From assembly GCF_035222275.1 (NCBI RefSeq), contig NW_026946359.1, forward strand, positions 2,790,001 through 2,854,000: a DNA stretch of 64,000 nucleotides, written 5' to 3'. Under the pieces are notes generated by a model, which saw nothing but the letters and a program-made list of their open reading frames with translations, did not search any database and was not told where the DNA came from. Both the position numbers and the translations under genes were made by a program. Below are positions 51,081-62,417 of the stretch, one piece after another. This DNA is from Podospora bellae-mahoneyi (Eukaryota; Ascomycota; Sordariomycetes; Sordariales; Podosporaceae). Positions within the stretch are counted from its first letter, which is position 1, and each line of letters opens with the position of its first letter.

Positions 51081-52641
51081 CTATTTCTTAGCAGCAACAT
51101 GGCCACTCGACGCAAACTTCAACTCAATATTCCCCACCAACCACACAGCCACAAAAAAGGCAATAGCACTACTAAAGACAATAAACGGCTTGCGCAGGCT
51201 GGCCGAGAGAGGGTAGTCGTACGACACGACCAGCTCCCGGTCCCTAAAGTCATCTACCAGGTTCCTCGCCTTGATCACCAGCGCCGTCCGCCCAATCGTA
51301 TCCAAAAAGGTCTTGTGGATCTCGACGTCGGCCGAAGTGATGGATTGGGTTGGGATCGAGGTGACGTACTTGACGTTTCTGCAAAACATACAACAGTCAG
51401 TATTTGAAGTCAACAGAGGGAGGTGACAAAGGGGAAACGTACTCAGCACCCTCAGGCAAAATAACCCTGACCTCGACCTGCTCATACTCCACACCCTCAT
51501 TCTGCTTGGGCCCCTCAAGAAAAGGCACGTTCAGCACGAACCCCCCGGCTGCCGTCTTCCTCAAAAAGTTCTTCGCATCCGAGTTCCACCCAATGGTAAA
51601 GGGGTACTTCCAGCCGCCAAAGACAGGGTAACGAGGCTTGATCTCAAGCGACGCCTCCCGCTTATTGCTTCTGAATCTCGAGGTCGACACATTGCCAATG
51701 ACGTCAGTGTAGTAAGGGTCAACACTCCCAACACGAAGAGGGAACTTGAGCTCCTTCAGCGCATGGGTATTGCCCTGCTGGTAGTACTGCGACTGCTGCC
51801 ACTTGACCCTGTTGAACAGCGATGAAAGGTTGGCCCCGCGGTGGTAGAGAGCATAGCGCTCCTCAAAAGCAACATTTCCACCCCAGTGGCTGACCTCAAT
51901 GTCCCGCTCCAGACGGGCAACGTGAGTGACTGGCCTGTTGAACTCGAAACGGACGCGGATGGGCTCGTACGCGCCGGCGGGCTTCTCGTCAAAGGGCCCG
52001 TAAGTGAGCTTGGTGCCCTGCTTTTGGGGGAACTCCTTGATGTCGCCGCTGCCTGGGAGCTTGGTGTAGTCGGGGATGTTGGCGGAGGGGAACTTGACTT
52101 CCGTCTTTTGCTTCGAGGTGGTGTACACCGAGGGAACGTAGGCGGAGAAGGTGTAGGTGAGGAATTGGGCCTCCTCCTGCTTGATGGCGGCGGGAAGGGG
52201 CGAGTACGCCTTGAGGATGTAGTAGCTGATGCCGAGTGTCTGCTGTGCGCCGGGGGCGAGGGGCTTGGGAAGTCGGATGCGGAGGTACTGGGTGTCACTT
52301 TTGGGGTCGAACTCGACCTTCTCGGCGACGAATGGCCCGGCGCTGGTGTCCTTGCGATCCTTTACCTCGACGCCACCGAGGCGCGAGATCTGATCGGCCG
52401 TGAAGGGGAGGTAGTATTCATTCTGTGGCTTCTTGTCGATATTTTCTACGACGACATTGATGTTCTCCTTGACGTAGTTCTTCTCGACGGAAACAACGTG
52501 GACGAGGTTGGCGTTCTTGAAGACCTGTGGGGGCTTGAAGGTAGACGGGAGTGTTGATTTGGAGGTGCCCTTGTCGGAGCTGGCGGCCGAAGCTAGCGAC
52601 AGCAGCGAGAGGAAGGCAGAGAAGACGGCTGATGTCTTCAT
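51081..52641 (-). CDS. ost1: OST1 (ribophorin I), oligosaccharyltransferase subunit
   Basis: The two-exon model is 52641-51443 and 51378-51081, with intron gtacgt...gcag (phase 2), giving 498 aa. Residues 1-19 are a signal peptide (MKTSAVFSAFLSLLSLASA). The luminal body contains the ribophorin I hallmarks NEYYLPFTADQI, SVYTTSKQKTEVKFPSANI and EVSHWGGNVAFEERYALYHRGA. One transmembrane segment (KPFIVFSSAIAFFVAVWLVG) lies near the C-terminus, followed by a short tail ending AAKK. OST1 is a core non-catalytic subunit of the ER complex that transfers Glc3Man9GlcNAc2 to Asn in nascent proteins. The coding strand is C-rich 5' and G-rich 3'. Confidence 0.96.
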
Positions 52642-52927
52642 GTTGTAAGAGAAAATGACATGTGCCCGCCCAATTGAAGAAATTCCACTGTCGACTTACT
52701 TGTTGGACCCTCAAGAGACCCTCCTGAGCATCACCGTGGCCTTCTGCCAAACAGCTGTCTCCGAAAAGCTTACGTTGCTGAAACACCCCTGTCCGTTTTG
52801 CCGGCTGGGACCCACAGCTTCCCGGACTGCCAAGAGAATCCGACATAGCTTACATAAACCACATCTGGTGTAAGTTGCGGTTCACTTCGCTTGAACTTTT
52901 CCAGTTTCACCATCGACCTTCCTTCCC

Positions 52928-55551
52928 ATGCGAGGCAGCCGCGGCTTGTATCATGACGAAGCTTCCCTCGAGCGGAAGACTTCCCCCGGATTCATGATGA
53001 ACCTATGGGAATCCATTGTGGCTTCTTCCGCTCTTCTGCTCCATGACCTCCCGTTCACACATCAGCATCAGGCCCGGATATCACTATCATCACTCCTCGT
53101 ACCTTCACTCGTCCAGGATCAACACCAACATCAAACCATGTCTCCGCCTGCGAGATCGCACCTCAGGCGGAGACACATATTCCCAGCGATCCCGTTAGCA
53201 CTAGATTTCAACATCTGGGCGGATCACCAGAAGTCCTCGACGAGACCCCCACCAGAGGAGATCCAATACCCAGACCTGCAACAGAGGGTTCAGACACAGC
53301 ATGAAAAAGTTCTGCAAACTCGGGGTATTCATTACCTCAAGTCAAAGAGTCCCGTGTTATTCAAAGACTTCCATTCTCAACTCGCGGATGCAACACGAGA
53401 GGAGATTCTTGACGACGTGTTTGGTGATCGGTATTGGACTCATGGCGAGGGGGACACATCATCGCTTATCAGAAACTAGAGGTTGTTCGGCGTGAGATCC
53501 GGGAATAGAGTCCCTTCAGAGGACTCCCCCTCAGCGAACGCCTCGTCAGAAGACTCGGAGAAACCCACCTCAGAGGAACCCATTTCACAATACTCGGAGA
53601 AACTCACCTCAGAGGAACCCCCTTCACCACACTCAGAGAAACCCCCCTCAGAGAAACCCTCCTCAGAGAAGCCAACCCCAACAGCAGTAGCCTCTGCGGA
53701 AAATATGAAGGTGATGGATAAATCTATGGGGAATAGAGGCATGATCCCGGTAGAAATACAAGAGTGGCTCAAAGCCAATGCTGTGGGCAACGGCGATAAA
53801 GCCTGGGCAAAGGAGCTAAAGAGGGCAATGAAATACAGAAAGGCAAAGACATTAAAAGAGAAAGGCGTAAAGCTACAAGCCTCTGTTCTAGCAAAGCTCA
53901 TCTCCTACCTGCCCCGATCAGGAGAACCTACTGGCCAACCCGCCTGGCGCAACCTCGATCCCAACCCATCAGGAGAGCCCACCAGCAGCAGAACAATGCT
54001 CACGTTCAACAGTCTCAGAGCCCTCGTACATGACACTCACGATATCACTCTTTCCCTTGGACAGAGTATTAATTTCCTTGTATGGCACAACCAATCCGCA
54101 GCAGACCGCTACGCAAACCGAATCAACGCCTGGCTCGACTCCCTCTCCGCAGAATTAGCCAGTAAGCACGCTGTCCTTCCACCGGGGGTAGGATCAAGCG
54201 TAGGATCCCAGTCAGGACATGGTTCCTCCATCTCTCACAGTGTCCGTTTTATCGGGGCCCATCCTGCCAGTGTCGATAACTCGGAACAGTCAGCCCCGTC
54301 CCCGTTCTCTATCAATTCTGGCGGTTCGTTGACGTCGTCTGGGGCACGCAGGTTGAGGGCAGATGTTGAGGAGACGAATGAGAGGGGAGCTGAATGGCAG
54401 GATAGTGTGAACGAGTCTGCCATGGGTGGTGAGTACGAGTACTCACCGTCGGAAGAGTGGGACCATACGCCTTCGTCTGGTTGGGGGCAGTGGGGGGAAC
54501 CGCTGGAGAATTCGAGGGGGTACAGCACTCCGAGCAGGCAGACGGATACAAGGGTCGCACTATTGAAGTGCGCGTAGGGAAGCACGTTCCCGGAGAACCC
54601 TCCTACACCATTTTTGAAGATGCTGGATGACCATCTGCCTGACGCGCTGTTGGCGAACGGGCTGCTGCCGACGGTGTTGGTGGATAGAGCGATGGAGGCG
54701 GGGTGGGAGGGGAGTGAGTGGAATATCGGTCTTGATAAAAGTGATTGGGTTAGTCTTGGCCCATCAGAAAGCGACAGTCAAAGAGGGGGAGTAGAACCAA
54801 GCAGACGGGCAGGAGGGCCAAGTCGTAGAGGAGGAACAGGCCGTGGAGGGGGAACGAGCAGTGGAGGAGGAACAAGCAGTGGATCACCTGATGCTAGTGG
54901 GGAGGTACCTGATCGAGGAGGAGGAACAGGCCGTGGAGGAGATATCTGGCCGTGGAGGAGGAACAGGCAGTGAAGCATGCGATACTTGTGGAGAGGTGCA
55001 TGATCGAGGAGGAGGAGGACCAAATCGGGGAGGAGCTAATGGCTAGAACCCTCAATATGTGTCTCAATAATACCAACCACGTGCACCAGGCCCAGTTTGT
55101 TGCTCTTCTTGACGGTGCGGTGCGGTGCGGTATTAGAGCAAGTGGTGGAGAAAGAGGGCCAGGTAGCGAAGAAGGGATGGCGAGCGGAAATTCTTCAAGG
55201 ACAGGGTTTACCCTATGGTGACTTTTTTATCACTTGAAAAAGTCCCGGCGTGGTGCTTCGAGAACAAGCTTGTCTGGTCAGACTGGGAAGGAAAACACCA
55301 CGGACATATTCTCACCTCGGGGGCGGGAGAGCGTTGTTGGTTTCATAACCAGAGTAGCGATAGGTCAGCGTCTGCGGGTATATATGGATTATTACAACCA
55401 GCTATCATCTCATTTTGAAACTCACCTCGCGGTTTTTCTTGTCAGACATAGACTTGTCGACCTAGCAGTTGTGTATGGTATGACCTCGATGTCGTTGCTG
55501 AATGAGAAAAGTGATATACTTATGATGATGACCCAAGGTAAGGTAGTTTAA
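52928..55551 (+). pseudogene. Interrupted low-complexity reading frame, likely decayed or intron-containing orphan gene
   Basis: One + strand frame stays open for long runs: 52928-53479, then 53480-54577, then 54578-54973, each separated by a single stop. The reading then shifts frame through a duplicated E/V-rich segment (VEEEQAV units, about 54810-55040) and continues to 55551 with one further stop. A likely local start is the ATG at 53139 (MSPPARSHLRRR). Recognisable texture includes SEKP/SEEP repeats (53520-53690), a helical middle (MDKSMGNRGMIPVEIQEWL) and Gly/Arg-rich repeats. No domain is recognised. Possible introns exist at the stops (for example gtgttt...ctag at 53417-53479) but donors are weak. 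I favour a fast-evolving or decaying orphan gene; a multi-exon gene is the alternative. Confidence 0.4.
54780..55040 (+). repeat. Purine-rich GGAGGA repeat with local tandem duplication
   Basis: The core GTGGAGGAGGAACAGGC recurs at least five times, and a block of about 110 bases (from near 54855 and again from near 54952) is duplicated with divergence. It lies inside the interrupted reading frame and probably drives its frame changes. Confidence 0.65.
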
Positions 55552-55738
55552 CTACCTACATCCACCCACCAAAGCCAGGAAAAGGTAACCATAATAACAG
55601 CAACATTAAACTCTTTTATCAAGAATCCCCTGAATCTAACTAATCCCCTGAGCCCGGATGGAGCTACCGAGGAGATCAGGAGACACAGCAACACACAAAC
55701 CTCGTCACTAAATTGGTTGACGTACAGCCTTATTCAAG

Positions 55739-55769
55739 ACAGCACAGCACAGCACAGCACAGCACAGCA
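55739..55769. repeat. AGCAC pentamer microsatellite, about 6 copies
   Basis: The run reads ACAGC/AGCAC six times without interruption, in the spacer before the BAH-PHD gene. Confidence 0.85.
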
Positions 55770-55934
55770 TCATCACCCCCCACCCCCTTCATTTATGCCA
55801 ACCACCACCTCCCAAATCACCACAGTATCACATTTCATCAAATGACCATCCTCACATCACTCCCCAACCAGTAGTAATAATCACCAGCAGAATCAAAACT
55901 TTGGTTCCCTGAATTGTAAAAACCTTTGCTACCA

Positions 55935-55963
<29 letters not shown>
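55935..55963. repeat. CA dinucleotide microsatellite, about 14 copies
   Basis: An uninterrupted CA run lies 200 bases before the CAA array. Confidence 0.85.
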
Positions 55964-55967
<4 letters not shown>

Positions 55968-56163
55968 ACACAGCCAAAAAAAAAAAAAAAGACACCGAAT
56001 CCCAAACACAACAAAGAGGGGGAAAAAAAGCTAAAACAAAACGAAAACCGCCAGAACACAAAAAACTCCATCCCGCGCCACGCCACGCCATAGAAAAGGC
56101 TGTCCATATAAAAGATATACTGAGAAAGAAAACACCAAACAACACAGACAACAAAACAGCAGC

Positions 56164-56340
<177 letters not shown>

Positions 56341-56488
56341 ACAGACTCAAAAAGGAAATTCCATTTTTCTTTCTTCCCCCCTCCCCCTCCCCCAATCTCG
56401 CTCGCTGACACAAAGTATCCTAACAATATTCTCACACCAAACCAAACCAAATAAAATAAAATATCATGCTTACGCTCAATCAATACCC

Positions 56489-56884
56489 CTACCCCCCCAC
56501 TTCGACCTCCTCTCCAAACCCCCTCTTCCTAATGCTCCTCGCCCTCCCCCTAAAATCCCAATCCCAACCACCACCACCCACAAACCTCTCCCTCTGCATC
56601 CCCGCCCACCGCTCCATCTCCCCCCTCCTCTCCAGAGCCTCCTCTTGTCGCTGTAAAGGCCCAACAAAAAATTCCTCGTACTCCTCTTGCTTGTCAAAAA
56701 AGTCCACCATCTGTTCCTGTTGCTGCTTAACAAGTCTCTGCATTTCTTCCATCTTCTGCCGGAGGAATTCTTCCAACTCTGCCCCGTCACCACCGTGATC
56801 ACAAGTGCCCTCCTGGCCATCAGACTCCAGATGGCCTCCTCGCAGTCTCAAGCCCTTTAAGTCATTCACCCACGGCCAAAATTC
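56489..56884 (-). CDS. Probable terminal exon of BAH-PHD gene or separate small coiled-coil ORF
   Basis: Just beyond the stop at 56885 the - strand is open in another frame to 56489, beginning EFWPWVNDLKGLRLRGG directly after a good acceptor (aactactag, near 56885). The peptide then forms a strong coiled coil (ELEEFLRQKMEEMQRLVKQQQEQMVDFF) and ends GFGEEVEVGG. The + strand is very C-rich here, as at the 3' ends of other - strand genes in this window. I infer it is the last exon of the BAH-PHD gene, joined by a splice I cannot fix with certainty. No own ATG of good context was found at its start. Confidence 0.45.
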   Translation of the reverse strand, partial: EFWPWVNDLKGLRLRGGHLESDGQEGTCDHGGDGAELEEFLRQKMEEMQRLVKQQQEQMVDFFDKQEEYEEFFVGPLQRQEEALERRGEMERWAGMQRERFVGGGGWDWDFRGRARSIRKRGFGEEVEVGG

Positions 56885-59035
56885 CTAGTAGTTTGATAAT
56901 GCCGGCATGTGGTCTGGTGGTAAAGGAGAAGACCGTAACAATGTCATGTATTCCTCCCTCTCAATGTCGGACGAACTGAATTGCGGTTTAACTGATGTTG
57001 AAGAGGTTGCCTCAGTTCTACAAGCCCGACCTTGTTCCGCCCCATCCTCGGGCTTGATTTCAACGCTAGCCTGGACAATGTCATCCTGTTTCTCATATTC
57101 CAAGGGCGGACTTCTGGCTCGGCGGGTGGGAGCTGAGACGTGCCGGTTGCTTTCGTTTATAGCAGGTGATGCCCATGCTGAAGGGGTTCGGGAAAGTTCA
57201 AGGGGGGAGAAGGTTACACCATTGATGCGCTCTTCTGACGCGGGTCCAGGGTGGGCATCGAGCCCAAGTTGGATTCTGATGAGTTCTTCGTCAGAATTCT
57301 CTACGGCCGAGGGCAGAGATGGCTCCAGCGACTCACTCTTCGGCTTGATAGGCGGTGTCTCGGACTTTGGCTCCAGAGGCTTGTCCGCTCTTGCCGCAGA
57401 GTCCCGGGAGCGTATGACCCTCTGCGGCAGACAAGCACGGACAGCCTTCTAGTTAACCGTTGTTGCACAGAGGAGGCACTTGACGGGCTCAGTCCATGTC
57501 TTTTCGCCACCGACGATGCCCTCCCGCAGGTCTCTGAACTCCAGCACTGGGGGCCCGTTCTTTTCTGTGTTGAGAGTGACTTCAAAGAGCCCCTCCCATG
57601 GCCGTGAGGTCTCTCCGTTTGCCTCCCCCTTCTTTTTCGGCTTCCCACCCTTCCGACCCGACGCTGATTTGAGAACCAGCTTGGTGCTGGGGGTGCCTGT
57701 GCCGGCGGCTGCGCTCGCTGAACGACGACCTGAGGAGGGTGCAGCATCCTCGGGAGCAGTAGGACCATCTTCCTCCTCTGTTTGCTTAACATCCACGTTG
57801 CCGCTCCCATTCTCTGCTGGCTCTACTTCGGCCTTGACGTCGATCGAATGTTGGGCAGAAACGGCGGCGCCAGTATCGGATGGGCTTAGCGGACGCTGGC
57901 CTTCGATTTCGCTCTCGGCCTTCTTGATAGGCTCAGGGGGCAGGTGTGGCTTGTCGGCACCGAGTCGCTTGTATGTTGACTGGAGAGCGTCTTCAATGAT
58001 ACACTCTTCGTGCATCCACTTCTTGCACGCCTCCACTGTGCACCCGAGTAGTTTCCTGTCGGGGTTCGCTGGGGTATTGCATAAGCAAACCAAATCAACA
58101 GACTGCAAACAAACAATGGTTAGATGACGCGCTCAAACGTGAGAGAGGAAATGCTGAGATCAGTACATACCGAGAGTTCGTAGCTCCTGACGTCAAAAGC
58201 TTGTCGCCAGTAAAGCGCGTGTTGAATCTCCTCGTCGTTCTCCTCAAACCACTGCCTGACCGTCGCCTGAGATGTTACACTGACCACATTGATAATATCC
58301 ACTGAAGAAAAAAGTCACTGTTAGCAAATCGAAGCTAGACATGTACCGGAACAGCCATATGTGCTTACTGTGATTCGACGCGACCAACTCATTCATTCCA
58401 TGGTATGGCTGCCTCCCTTGAACAAACTTCTTCCCGTCAAGAGTGCCTGCAGGAAGCTCGTCTGGCCAGTACATCCAGTAAATACGAGCGTAAACATGGT
58501 GCTCGTCGCTCGCGCGGATCTCGAGAATTCGCGCCACCCAGTCGTCATCCGACTTCTTCCTGATTTGCATCGGCTTGTTGTCATTAGCAGCCTTTTGCCG
58601 TTCGATACTGGAATCATTGGCGACATAGATGAAGCCCTCGCTAAAGTACTTCACCCCATTGACTTTGTGCCGGAGGTGCAACGTTAGCCCACACCGCTCG
58701 TCTGAAATGTTGTGCATCAGATGTTATGAAAGGAGAGCAATGTACTTACGAACAAAACTGTTGTACCTGGTCATGTCGGTCCACTTCTTCGGAGGGCTGA
58801 CCTTGAAGTACAAGTCCATCGTCTCATGTTTCTTGAACTTGCCGCAGGGCGCGAAGGGCGACATCTGGAGGTTGACCTTGGCCGTGGCATCCTCATCCTC
58901 GCCCTCGGTCTTGCGCTTCTTTGACTTTCTCTTGCTATCCTTGTCATCTGGGTTGACGACGTCGATCTTGAATGGGCACTCGGCCCGGTTATCCTCGGGC
59001 TCCTGTCTTGGCCTCTTGCGAGCGGAGGAAGCCAT
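56885..59035 (-). CDS. BAH-PHD chromatin protein, EPR-1-like (Polycomb effector candidate)
   Basis: The exons are 59035-58750, 58701-58369, 58301-58171, 58102-57458 and, less sure, 57421-56885, giving up to 643 aa. Residues 1-95 are basic with a nuclear-signal-like KRKSKKRK. The BAH domain covers about 105-250 (VKYFSEGFIYV, WVARILEIRASDEHHVYARIYWMYWP, PYHGMNELVASNHMDIINVVSV), interrupted by two introns. A PHD finger begins at VCLCN (256, 258), with C271, C276, H281 and C284; the closing CLLC pair is at about 459-462 after a 174-residue disordered insert. Neurospora EPR-1, a BAH-PHD protein, reads H3K27 methylation in facultative heterochromatin; this layout matches it, but orthology is not proven. 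Intron 4 would be only 36 bases, so the stop at 57449 is an alternative end. Confidence 0.85.
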
Positions 59036-60236
59036 GACGACCAGGTTGTGTGTGTTTTGCGGGGTCTTCAGATGTAAAGTAAGGGATCGCGTCGGGGCAG
59101 ATGGGATGTTGGAGCACAGGTTGGGCGCCTGTGAGCGTTTGCGCAACAATAGGTAGTTGCGATGTGCAAATAGAGTTTGGGTCGATGGCGATGCGCAGAG
59201 GTTGCAAGATGGGTTGGGTTGGGGTGGGCGACGGTGCGAAGGTGGCTGGGAAAGCGCCTACCTTTGATCGGCTTGTTGAGGGGGAGGGGGAGGTGCGGTG
59301 TGCTGTGGTGCGGTGCGGTGCGGTGCGGTGCGGTGCGCGATGTTGTGGACAGGAGCGATCCGGAGCGAGCGAGCAATGGGCAGTGAGAGCAATGAAAGCA
59401 ATGTCAACAGCACAGGGCAGGCCGGTGGTGCCGGGTGAATGAATCACCTGGGCCGGTGATGGATGGGCTGGGGAGCAGAGGGCAGGTCCGGTCCGGAGTT
59501 GCTGGCGCGTGGGCGATGCTCGCGATTCAATGGCCGATGGTTCTCGTGGTTGTCGCAACACGGGATTGCTTCCTTGCAACTCACAACGCAGGCAGCGGGA
59601 AGTTTGACACCGATCAAAATTTACGGGAATCGCGTCCGCCACCCTGGTTGCCAGAAAAAACACGGACCCTCCCCCAGCCACGTGATTACGAACCAAGTGA
59701 GGAGAAATGCTGTGGCTGGTTACCTACCTTAGGAAAGCCTCCACGCCAAGCGCCAAGGAATGGGGAAAGCAAGCCGGAAAATGTGGCCCAGCAGCAGCAG
59801 CAAGCATTGGCGAGCTGTCCAGAGCTTCTCTCAGAGCTTTCCCTCTTTCACCTGTTTGGAACCCGGAACCATCAGAGCCAGTTCCAGGTGAAATCATCAC
59901 CTGTGACTCAGCTTGTGCAAGTTCCACAGAGAGATTGAAATCATGTTATTTCGCCTGAGGCAAACAGACACCTGGTCACAGGCACCTCTGACATCTTGGG
60001 GGTTACGTCTGAATGAGAGGATATGAATTGCCGGAGTCATCCAAGAAAGCCGCGAGGGGTAATGTCACACACACTCACTGAACCGAGTAATACATTATTC
60101 CCATCCCAGTCCAATGCCTAAATCCTACCAACCTAGGAAATAAACCATGGAAACATAAACAACGCCGGCGCTATGCACCACACCCATCAAACCCATTAAA
60201 CAGGCCCTCCCATTTCCCAAACATGACAAACAACCC
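59036..60236. other. Intergenic, BAH-PHD promoter and ATG22 3' flank
   Basis: This is the promoter and leader of the BAH-PHD gene (-), with a GGTGC pentamer run, followed by the 3' flank of ATG22 (-). Frames such as 59435-59938 (+) have no recognisable product. Confidence 0.5.
59307..59337. repeat. GGTGC pentamer microsatellite, 6 copies
   Basis: An uninterrupted GGTGC run lies about 280 bases upstream of the BAH-PHD start codon. A shorter run of the same unit occurs at about 55113-55128. Confidence 0.85.
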
Positions 60237-62417
60237 TCACCGATCAGTCTCATACCCCTCCAAAATCCCTCTCTGCCCCTCCCCCTCCCCCTCACTAGTA
60301 TCAGTCTCACTCAACCCAACCTTGAACCCCTCAATCACCTCCGCCAGCTTTTTTCCCTCCCTCTTCCCCCTCTCCACCTTGATAAACCAAATCAACGGCG
60401 CCGGAAACCCAACCAGCGCAGCCAGGAACCAAAACGCCGGCCTAATCTCCCCGCTCGCATCAATGATGGCACCCACAATCGCCGGACCAAACACGCTCGA
60501 GCCCTTGTCGGTGATAGCATAAAGAGCATAAAACGCCGCCTCGGATCCGGGGGGGATCAGCTCCCCGTACAACGACCGGCAGTAACTGCTCAAGCCCCCG
60601 AGAACAACACCGTAGACGGCCGCGAGCGGGTACATCTCCCAGGGCTGCTGCAGTCCAAACACGCCCCAATTCTTGACAAACGGTAAGTAACCCAGTAAGC
60701 CGTAGATGGGGATGAGTTCAAAGAGGGCGATGCAAGCGAGGATGGTTTGGTGAGCCTGGAGGTTCAGTTTGCGGGAGATGAAGGACCACGAGAAGGCCCC
60801 GAGTACGCCGGTGGCTGTCGAGATGACGTTGATCATGCCGAGGGCCCACGGTTCCATGTGAAGTTGGGTTTTGGCGAACAGGATGGCGGTGGAAGAGGTG
60901 GTGGCAACGGCGTCAGAGAGGAGGAACCACCCGCCAAGGAAGAGCATGATGTCTACCAGCCGTCCAGCCAGCTTCATGGTACGCCAGAGAGACTTCCATG
61001 CGTCGATGGTGTAGGAGAAGAGGGCTCTGACACCCGTGTGGTTGGATGATGCTGGCAATGGTGGGCCAGGTCGTGGACGAAGCCACATGGCAGCCGGGAC
61101 TGTGAAGATAGCCCACCATGCACCGATGACAAAGAGGACAATCCGTTGTGACCATGTCGTGTTCTTCATCTGAATCAGAATGAAGATGGCGACACACTGT
61201 AGGAACAACGCGGCCAGGTAACCCGTACCAATCCCCTTGGCTGAGATTTGGGATGACAGACCGAGCTCAGTCGAGGTGAGCTCCTCCCGGGTGCGCACTT
61301 TCGAAATAGGGGTCCCAAGCGATGTCTGCCTCGGTAGCAAAGCAGCAGTCGAATCATCCATGGCCCTCTCAGCATCCGTGTCGGCGGCAGACTCATCCTC
61401 CACCTCATCGGCATCACTCTCATCCAGCGCGGCCACATGCTCAACTTCGGGGTGATGCCTAACAAGAAGTGGCAGAAACGAGTTCAGCAACACAAACGAC
61501 GCCCCTAGGGAAGTATTCGAAATAATCGCCAGCAATGCGCCAAAAAGATAGAGCTCTCTGGACACGAAAATGTAAAGCATCACACTCCCGCTGCCAATCC
61601 AGCCAAACGCAAGAAGCAGCTTCTTCCGATAGTTGCCGTGGTCTGCCGCGCAGCTTATGCTGACCACCAGCAGCGCCTGCAGTAACACGCTGATGCTGAA
61701 GGTGTACATGGCGAAGCTCGCCGTGTTGATTTCCATGCCGAGCACGTAGACCACGCACTGTCCTCCATCTGCACTGTTCTTGTCGTTGCTTGGCCCACAA
61801 GGTGTTGTCCGATCGGATAACAAAACGCCATTTTCTCTTGCTAGGCTTTCGAGCAATATTGGGATGAATGATGCTGTGATATCGTTAGTTTTGTTATGTT
61901 CGCAACGACGCGCGCGCTGACCGGGGGATGAGATGGGCCAGGAGGGTTCTCATTCTCCACGATGGAGAACGACGTCAGCGTAGCGGGTGGATTGGTATCA
62001 ACATACCGATTCCTACAAAACAACAACAACAACAACAACAACATTGTCAGTCAAACTTGCATCACCCTCAAAAATCATCAGCAACTCACCACAGATAACA
62101 TAAACCTCTGCCGCAAAAGCATACGCATACCACCCAGCCAACTCCTTCTGGCTCGTCGGCCTCGTGTCCTCCCCCGGGTACCTCGGCGGCCGGTAACTGT
62201 GCGCAAACAGGCTGCTCATGCTGCTCCGCCTGCTGTTGTCAACACTCATCAGATACTCCTCCCCAGAATGATCGCTTGACCTCTCGTCGTCGGCCTCGAA
62301 GGAAGATGAATGCGATCGAAAAGACTTTTTGGACGCGTAGGATAACCGGGAGAAGAGGCGTGGTGCTGGTGGTGGACGCAGCAGCTGATGATGATCTGGG
62401 TTGTTACGGGGAGCCAT
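60237..62417 (-). CDS. atg22: ATG22 vacuolar amino-acid effluxer
   Basis: The three-exon model is 62417-62090, a 6-base exon 62012-62007, and 61873-60237, giving 656 aa. Exon 1 is a Ser/Arg-rich cytosolic arm that reaches [18 protein letters not shown], the first transmembrane helix of ATG22. The micro-exon GAATCG adds Gly-Ile to give [19 protein letters not shown], the family signature. About twelve hydrophobic helices follow in MFS style, with a long acidic loop ([24 protein letters not shown]) between helices 4 and 5. Yeast Atg22 exports Leu, Ile and Tyr from the vacuole after autophagic breakdown. The last 45 residues are an acidic tail. The 3' end is C-rich on the + strand. Confidence 0.95.

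Noticed and set aside
51841-52557. 238-codon + strand frame across OST1
   Set aside because: Antisense shadow of OST1; no recognisable protein.
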